Source: Rotaria sp. Silwood1
Taxonomy: Eukaryota > Rotifera > Eurotatoria > Philodinida > Philodinidae
DNA: 64,000 bases
Direction: 5' to 3'
NCBI GenBank assembly: GCA_905250075.1
Contig: CAJNOP010000016.1
Location: forward strand, 1,397,661-1,461,660
A program made the translations under genes and the position numbers. The notes beneath the pieces were generated by a model, which made no database searches, was not told where the DNA came from, and saw only the letters and a list, made by a program, of their open reading frames with translations. Positions 56,410 through 64,000 of this stretch are shown one piece after another; position 1 is the first letter of the stretch; the number at the start of each line of letters is the position of its first letter.

Positions 56410-59400
56410 AGAAGCAATGCTTCTCGTCTATGATATGTCTATTGTCAATGTGCTTGTACGGATGAAACAAGTCAAGAAAATGCATTTTTGATGATCAATG
56501 TTTTAATTTGTAATATTTCATCATCACGTCTTTCTTTGGATACATAGCAATTAGAAGTAAATTTCTCTTTTGCATTCTTACTGTACAACATTCTTGTTTC
56601 TTCTCAATATTCCTATTATCCTTAATCTGGTCCACGGCCATGAAATATGGATCCCATGAGGAAATCCGATTGATGGATGGTCAGTGTAATTTCGATTATT
56701 GGCATAGTTGAATGAAATATGATATTCAATTCATTCAATCATGACTGAAGTTTACAAGAAACAAGATTGGACATGCACATGCAAAAGAAAAAACAACAGA
56801 AAAAAGATTCATCAGTCCCGTTCTTCTTCATTCTCATGCAGTCATACTCCACGGCAAAAAAAAGTGCATACCATCTGCCACCACTGATGGACTATTCAAA
56901 TCAGTCTTCGTCCATACAATAGCAACATCATCATCATCAAAACCGTACATCGAAGACATCTATCGACCATCCAAAAGCACCATTATCATCGTCATTATAC
57001 AACTAAACGTCTTTAACACGGCGAAAATCACTCAACGAGCATGGTTCTGAATATCAGCCCCAAAGACACGCGAAGAAATCACATCCTCATGAAACAATAC
57101 TGTTAATATTTTCACCTATATTTACATCATCATCGGCAGTACATCGTCTTCAACAATCTACCATATTCTCGCATCAAAACTGAAATTAACACAATCTGAG
57201 TTCGAATACCATTGACTATGAATGTTGCAAGCTATCTATGACAAACAGTTCAATAAAAGTCGTCCTTATCAATTGGTGACTTTTTCACCTAATACCTGCT
57301 GGTGTAGATCGATATACATAGATTCTGGGTAACATAAAAAAGGAGCTTCTCGACGCCTTGAAATTGTTAATAACCAGAAGAAAAAGACAAAACTAATGTA
57401 GAAATATCAAGAACTCATTCGTTCTCAATTATTGCTCTTAAATTGTACATTATATACCTGTTGAGCTATTCAATGAATTCATTTTTCGAGTAAGTACTAA
57501 ACCAATTAGATCATCTGTTTCTTCTTTAAAAATTAATTATCATTGTCCTCGAACGACAGACGATTAAAGGTTCTGTGTAACTGATGCAAATGAATATGAC
57601 AAAATATTAATCATAGGTCTATAACAATGGAGTATGTCCTTCTATCAAGTACTGCCTTCATATCAGGTCGTAAAATGACTTGTTGCTCTAATTGCTGAGT
57701 AATCGGATATACATATCCTGAATGCAAAGTAGGACCACGTTGTCAAAAATGTTTTCATATATGGTCAGATTATAACCACCAATATCAGAAACCAGTACTA
57801 TTTGCATAATCTACAGACTTACATTCTTCACTAAGTATGGAACATTCAATGGTGAATAACTATGGTCAAATATTAAAACATCATGTTAATAAGGCAATTA
57901 TGAATGGATTGATTTGTCAGATTGATTTCAATGAGAAATTCAAGACAGTCCATCAAGAAATGGCGAAATCTTCCATAGCTGACCGTACAAATAGACGTTT
58001 TCAGTATGACATATCAACAAGAACCGTCACATATTACACAAAACATTCTTGAAGAAAAACAACTAAGTGAGCTTGTAAGTTGAATTAATGGCGTTATCGA
58101 TATTACAAGTTGAATAGAAGTCAAAACTGACAACCAAATTTTACGCATTGATATGCTAGATAATAGACTGGTGATTAATAAGCAAGTATAATTGTATTAG
58201 CAAATATTATGAAACAGATGATTAATGCTATGCTAGATAGGTAAAACAGACAACAACTACAGAACTTAGCTTAGCAACTAGAAAATTTTAAAGATGATGT
58301 GAAAAAAAATTTAATACAATCACATCCGATCAACAACAAATGTGATTATTGCCATCTCTACAGAGAAACAACAACAAAAAGCAAACCAAATCCTCAATAG
58401 CGAATGGTACTAGAAATAACGATCGGATAGAACAAGAACAATTGATGAACGGTACGGATGACTATGTACTATGATCATCCTCCTTGAACGTTCATGCAAC
58501 TCCAATTTTTAAGTTCCTGCAGCCTCCTGATTTCACTTCCCTTGTGCCTACAGTACGAAATAGCAACAGCAGCTTTTATTTTTCTTTTTTCATCATGATT
58601 GAATAGAGCAATACGGACTACATAAGAAAAAAACAATATCATGGATATTTAAAACGAATTTTGCGAATTCCAAGAAAGCACTATGAATGAATATAATGAT
58701 CATATACACATAAGTCTGATAGTTGTAAAATTAGTCTTTAATATGCGCAATATTCTTTTTTTAATGTAACTCGTCGTTCTCTATTCAAGCATGGCGAAAA
58801 AAAAAGAAAAATGAATGCTGCTGCTGCAATTCTATAGTGGTAGTAACATGACAGACTAAATAGCTTGGAATTCGAATATGTCGATTTGTGTACACTATAC
58901 GCTCCTCATATTTTGTTTTAGTTAGTTTGGCAGTGAGATCATTAATTTGATGTAAATATGATCGATCATTTTACCTTTTAGTACACGACCTTCTATTCTA
59001 AGCTTTTCTACCTACAGTTCGATTTTGCCTGTGATACAAATATATGTTGAATCAATTAAATCAAGATGAATTCAACAGCAGTAAGAACTTTTTTTAGTTT
59101 TGTAACCTTTTTACTTATTGAAATTCAATTTTATTCTATTCTTACGATTCTGCGCTTTTTCTTATTTCAAACTGAACTTTGGGGAAAGATGACACTCGAT
59201 TATTTCCAAATATGATGGTTTAGAGGGTGTAAAAAAAGAGACTCTTTCTTGAAAAACAAACCGAGGAGAGGGTCTTCTTGAAATTAAAACATATCGTTTA
59301 TAAAAATAATCATAACTCAATCACGATTCTACTCATGTTTAACATAGTGTCGACTAAGGGATAATTATCTGATTGCATGTACACTTGTATATATGGATGT

Positions 59401-60269
59401 CTTTTTTTTGGAAGAGGAGTCTAAGAGGTATTCAGATTTATTCATATATTCATACATGTACATACTTTGTCCAACTTGCTATATTCGAAAACTGCAAAAT
59501 AAAACTCAAAATGACCCAAAATCTATAAAGCAACATTCATGAATGTCACTATCAATCAACATGCTATAGTTAGATCAGCTCCTTAAAGATAAAATATTTT
59601 TTATCGTATATCTTTGCATGTTCCTAGATTGTCACTAGTTGAATTGTATGCATTTCTACAGAGCACAAACATATTGCATAGATCTGGATTGATTAAAGTA
59701 TATTAATCTAAATTATGCTTCAAGCAATCTAGATCTATGAAATATGATTATTTTTTCGAGAAAAATACTTAGTTCAAAAACCGAATACGTAAAACCACAT
59801 TAAACTTCTTGAATCGAAACGAAATCATAAACAGCGCACGTTTTTACGTCTTCGTAACACGTCAAAAACTAGGAATGAAAATATGTTCATTAGAAAGATT
59901 TAACGCATTTTAAACGCTAACAAAGATGTACTTTTTATCACTTTATTTTCATTTAAATTTCGATGTAGTATTACGAGTTTCTTTTTATCATTTGTCGGAC
60001 TGAAAATCGTTGTATTCACAAACACCAATAGAGCGTTTTATATCTACTAAAAGGTCATGTAAACTGCATTCAGGTGCAAGATATTTTTTTCTTCAGATAG
60101 TGATGGATGAAATGATGTTTCCTGGTGAGTTGAATACCTACCTGTAAAATTAATTTCATTAACTTTCGTTTTGTCCATTGGCACTACCATATTTGATGTG
60201 TTTTCGAACCCGGCTTGCAAACATATATGTAAAAAAAACACTTTGTTATAGTACTAGAGAGCTCTCTCT
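56410..60269. other. intergenic region with decayed coding traces
   Basis: Apart from the relic at about 57628-58060 I see no gene. 56840-57160 has simple CATCATCAT-like composition. There are no RNA genes besides the tRNA-like gene upstream. Confidence 0.35.
57628..58060 (+). pseudogene. decayed coding relic, Cys-rich then helical, unidentified
   Basis: Pieces of readable protein follow one another: a Cys-rich segment around KVGPRCQKCFHIW, then a 71-codon open part beginning MEHSMVNNYGQILKHHV with ordinary composition. The reading frame is broken more than once, and similar broken text may extend to about 58450. I do not recognise the family, so I cannot say whether it was a host gene or part of a mobile element. 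Confidence 0.35.
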
Positions 60270-61240
60270 CTTAGTAATATAGGCATCCATCCATTGCATC
60301 AGTTGCCATTTTTAAATGTGCCGATGATATGCTTTACATGTTCTGGATAACTACATTGAAGAGAGGAACGTAAAAAAAAACATCTTTTTATAGTAACTTA
60401 TTAAATAATCTTTTTTCGTGATTGAAACACGTTTAATCCCAACTATGTCAGCAACGATCAATTGGGCAACAAATAATTGTTCGCTATAACTATCTCCGAA
60501 AACCGCATTGGATAAACGAAATTGACAACATTTTTTTATAAAGAAAGGGCTCTTTTCATGATATAAGCATCGATATATTACGCTAGTCGACTCAATCGAT
60601 GTTTTCACACTCATTGATACAATACTTTATCTGTCCTTAATGACCTCATAGAAATAAAGAAACGTAAAAACAATATTTAAATAGTGATAGAGAAAGTTGT
60701 GTTTCATCAAATACAAGTACGCATCTATTATTTTGGCTGACTCAATCGATGTTTCCGTACTCATCGATACAATATTTAATTTGTCCTCAATGATCTCGTG
60801 AAATAGAGGAACGTCATATAAATGTTCTTCTTATTGTGGTAGAGATAATTCTCTCTTGGTAATATAAGTACCCATGAGTCATATTTGCTTATTCTATCAC
60901 GCTTTTACACTCACCGATTCTAGATCTCATCTGCACTTTATGACCTCATAGAATTGAAGAACGTACAAACCATCGTTTATAGTGATGAAGTTCTTTTCCT
61001 CAGTAATGTAAATAAGTATCCATTATATTTGCTGACTCAGTCGACGTCTTCACAATCATCTCGAGTATGTTTTATTTGTTTTTGTTGATTGTATTGAAAA
61101 CAGAAATGTAAAAAACATTATTTTCTTTTTATAGTAACTGAGTAAATGGTTTTTTTTTCGTGATTGATCCATGCATAGTCACATCAATCTCATTAACTAT
61201 GGATTGTACAACAAATACTTGCAGAATATAACTACATCCG
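60270..61240. repeat. degenerate tandem repeat with a ~150-bp period
   Basis: Anchors CTCAATCGATGTTT-like at 60591 and 60741, a diverged form near 60892, and CTCAGTCGACGTCTT at 61036 are spaced about 150, 151 and 145 bp. A further unit lies near 60295, two periods upstream. Each unit also has an ATATAAGTA-CCAT block and a GACCTCATAGAA-AACGTA-AAA block. A second-order copy, AGTAAC....TTTTTTCGTGATTGA then AACAAATA, occurs at about 60395-60500 and 61134-61230, so a larger block was also duplicated. No coding frame runs through it. Confidence 0.7.
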
Positions 61241-62587
61241 ATACTCACGTTGCATCGACGAAGGTAAAGTTTTTTTTCCTAGTATTAAGGAAGTGAACTG
61301 TGTTCGTAATTTAAGCGTGCATATTTCAAATATATAATATTTTTTTACACTCAGTTTAATTATTCTGACCAAGACCCGTCCAATATCCGTGAAAAAAGGC
61401 AACTTTTGACATTCATGAACATTGTACGTTTCACTGAAGTGTCTAGCCTACAAATTAAGCTCAAAGCAATAGAATAATTTTCTAGATTTTGAGAAGTTTA
61501 TCGAACGATATGTAATTCAAAGTGGATAACTGCTTTCATAACTCCATGTTGATGGTGTTTTTTTGTCATAGGTGTCCTCATATCGAACATACAAGGGAAT
61601 CATGTCATCTAAAAAGATAGGAAAAGAACAACATTTTGTTTTACTTATATATGCTATTTGATAGAAGAAAGAAAGAGCTTTGCATTGGATATATAAGGCA
61701 AATTAGAGAAGATGGACATCCTTTCAGTGTAAACATTGCATATCAGAATGCTGTATATGTATAATATCATGTTTTGACCCAGCTGCGCGCAGCTAGAATG
61801 AAGTCTAATAGTATGATTCGAATGGTACAAGACTCTTTGCAACTGCATTAATCAATGAAGAAAGAATAAATTCAGTTTCAAGAGAACACTAATTTCACAA
61901 ATAAACAGCTCCCTTTTTTTTTATTTTTTATTTAGTTTTTAGAATATTAAACATTATTAATTTCAAGTACATATTAAAAAAAATTTTCATAATATTTTCA
62001 AGCTCCGTTTCAAGAGTGAAATGTCATGAATGATATTGTTGTCTTAATATTTTAAAATTATTTTTCATAAATTAAATCACCATTGTATTTTTATTTTTCT
62101 TAATTTTTGTTCTTTACATAAATACAAATTAAGAAAATATTTATCTCTATTTTTCACTGGTATGAAGTTCTGTCGTTCGAACAAAAACGATTTGTTATTA
62201 TATCAGTTTGTATGTTGAATAAAATCGAGGAAATACTCAACAATATTGGTGATACATTTCATCTCAATAAAATTTGCGTTACATTTAACATAATCAATAG
62301 ATTAGTTAAACAAAGAAAGAGTTTTCTTTGTTATTGTTCATCTTCATAGAAATTAATTGATAGTATAGAAATCAAAAGCAAACATTGGATAGTTTCAGAA
62401 CTTTTTATAATTAAATTATTAAATGATAGTATTAAGAGAATAATTGTATCATATCGATGTAATAATCATCTTCATTACATGTGTTTATAGATGACTTCAC
62501 AATAATAACTTTTCTTATCTATGTTGTCTTTATAGTACTACTCCAAATTTTATTTAATAACATAACATTGTCGAAAGAATTCTTAAC
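61241..62587. other. promoter-side intergenic region, no gene seen
   Basis: AT-rich with T runs near 61915 and 62080. It precedes the F-box-like gene and should contain its promoter. The minus-strand frame at 61654-61848 has no support. Confidence 0.4.
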
Positions 62588-64000
62588 ATGAATAATAATA
62601 ATTCCATAACACGGTTTGATCGTTTAGCGACAGAAATTATTTTGGACATATTTGATTATTTATCATGTAATGATATTATTTATACATTCTTTTATTTTAA
62701 TCAACGACTAAATTCTATACTATTGCACTATCGACATTGCTCGAACAATTTCAAATCATCAATAACACATTTTAATTTTTGGCAAAATTATTTACCATTT
62801 ATTGGATCACAAATACAATGTTTAACTATAAATACTATTGATTTATCTTTTCCATTGAACTTATTTCCAAATTTAAAATCTATCATTATTTCTTCTCCAG
62901 TTCCAATTGATTATGAACAAATTGGTTGTATATCGGAAAGTGAACAATTTAATCACTTAACTTCATTTAAAATTAAAAATAAAATTTCCAACAAAGTTAT
63001 GTCTTATGAATATTCTAAACAGTATGAGCGATCTCTATTAAAAAAAATATTTAGTGATGAAAACTCATTGGAGACATTTGAATGTTTATCAGAATTATAT
63101 GTTTGTAGTTTGCAAGAAATTGGTAATTTAGTAAGCAATGTAAATATTCATTCGTTGTCATTGAAATCGGCAGATTGTATAAGTGCGTTTTCCTTTCTTA
63201 AATACACACCGAATTTGAAAATTTTCAATCTAATTGCAACAACATCTTATTTACGCGATAAATTAGATAAAGACCTAAACTTATCTAAGATTAAATTAGA
63301 AAAACTTTATTTAACATTAAAAATAGATGCTAGCGATGGTATTATTGGTGGAAAGCAATTTCGTTTATTAACAAGTCTTATAAAACAATTTTCATCATCA
63401 TTAAATCGTTTATCATTGAATTTAACCGTTATAAAAATTGGTGCAGTCGATGATATATCATTCAATGGTATTCAGCTTCAACAACAATTATTAGAACCCA
63501 TGATACAATTACAACAATTTTATCTTTACGCAAAGCTATGGAATCATTCAATTGATATTAAAAATATTTTATCGACATTCGAAAATCAATTTTGGTTTGA
63601 TCATAATTGGTCAGTTGGAATGCATGGAAACTATTTATATACATTACCATTTCATTTTGATGAACTCAATGATTTTATTGATTTTGATCATATTAAATCG
63701 AACGATTCGAAGGTTCTAAATTATCCTTGGACATGGTATCATATTACATCGATTAGTTTCTCTAGTTCATCTAAATTAAATTTAAATTTAATAAAACAAT
63801 TAAAAATGAAAATGCCAAATTTAATGAAACTTACATTTAATTCACTTCCTTCTCTGTGTTTTGAAACAATAGAAAATTCATCTATAAGCGACAATGAATT
63901 ACATAAAATTGACACAACACTAGATAGTGTGACTACCGTTCATTTTGGAGGTGAATTGATGGAAGATACTAAACAGTGGTTATTTCATATGTTACCAAAC
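62588..64000 (+). CDS. F-box/leucine-rich-repeat-like protein, 3' end beyond window
   Basis: The frame is open for 471 codons from ATG 62588 to the window edge, with no stop and no intron needed. Residues 8-50 form an F-box-like motif: FDRLATEIILDIFDYLSCND, then IIYTFFYFNQRLNSIL. This matches the LPxEIxxxIFxYL pattern that recruits Skp1 in SCF ubiquitin ligases. The rest has spaced leucine-rich stretches (FPNLKSIIIS, IHSLSLKSAD, NLKIFNLIA, SLNRLSLNL, MPNLMKLTF) that look like divergent LRR units for substrate binding. The N-terminal Asn run (residues 2-5) is typical of local genes. Such F-box-like proteins form very large families in bdelloids. Substrate and partners are unknown. Confidence 0.82.
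   Translation, partial: MNNNNSITRFDRLATEIILDIFDYLSCNDIIYTFFYFNQRLNSILLHYRHCSNNFKSSITHFNFWQNYLPFIGSQIQCLTINTIDLSFPLNLFPNLKSIIISSPVPIDYEQIGCISESEQFNHLTSFKIKNKISNKVMSYEYSKQYERSLLKKIFSDENSLETFECLSELYVCSLQEIGNLVSNVNIHSLSLKSADCISAFSFLKYTPNLKIFNLIATTSYLRDKLDKDLNLSKIKLEKLYLTLKIDASDGIIGGKQFRLLTSLIKQFSSSLNRLSLNLTVIKIGAVDDISFNGIQLQQQLLEPMIQLQQFYLYAKLWNHSIDIKNILSTFENQFWFDHNWSVGMHGNYLYTLPFHFDELNDFIDFDHIKSNDSKVLNYPWTWYHITSISFSSSSKLNLNLIKQLKMKMPNLMKLTFNSLPSLCFETIENSSISDNELHKIDTTLDSVTTVHFGGELMEDTKQWLFHMLPN

Noticed and set aside
1-64000. CRISPR arrays, bacterial operons or integrated prokaryotic systems
   Set aside because: No regularly spaced short repeats with unique spacers apart from the 33-bp satellite, whose units are contiguous; all good genes have eukaryotic introns or families.

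Overview
The window reads as nuclear DNA of a bdelloid rotifer or a very close relative. It is strongly AT-rich. Most introns are 45-70 bp GT-AG introns, with a few long repeat-filled ones. The 3' gene is an F-box-like protein of the divergent type I associate with bdelloids, and six genes have a pyrimidine-tract AG 0-22 nt before their ATG, as expected where spliced-leader trans-splicing is used. The species call is inference. The gene models come from reading splice sites by eye, but every multi-exon model closes in frame with a total length divisible by three.

Layout. 1-6.6 kb holds two geminin-family genes facing each other (+ 1489-2132 and - 3649-5533). A coiled-coil protein gene (- 5663-6547) lies 129 bp upstream of the second one and may share a transcript with it. 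9.1-15.2 kb is a 16-exon gene (-) for an 825-residue multi-SPRY protein ending in a CaaX-like box; one intron carries an internally deleted piggyBac transposon. 18.8-22.8 kb has a small membrane-protein gene and two LTR-like repeat copies. 23.2-28.8 kb is a 13-exon NEK11 kinase gene (-). An orphan terminal exon sits at 30.8 kb. 32.5-33.8 kb has two tandem Nup62-like genes that lack FG repeats and are 48 bp apart. 34.3-45.8 kb has two tandem pyruvate dehydrogenase kinase genes whose introns house a 1.08-kb TA-flanked foldback element, another LTR-like copy and two small inverted-repeat elements. 48.8-50.5 kb is an EF-hand gene (-), 52.2-53.3 kb an intronless GPCR gene (-), 56.3-56.4 kb a tRNA-like gene with an unusual acceptor stem (-), 60.2-61.2 kb a ~150-bp degenerate tandem repeat, and 62.6 kb to the end a partial F-box/LRR-like gene.

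What stands out: paralogue pairs (geminin, Nup62, PDK); a run of cell-cycle and nuclear genes (geminin, NEK11, Nup62); two candidate trans-spliced operons; geminin coiled coils one heptad shorter than in vertebrates; Nup62 proteins reduced to the coiled-coil region; and a tRNA-like gene with an Asp-like body, a CGC anticodon and an 8-bp acceptor stem. Long gaps between genes carry no convincing coding signal, only old diverged repeats.
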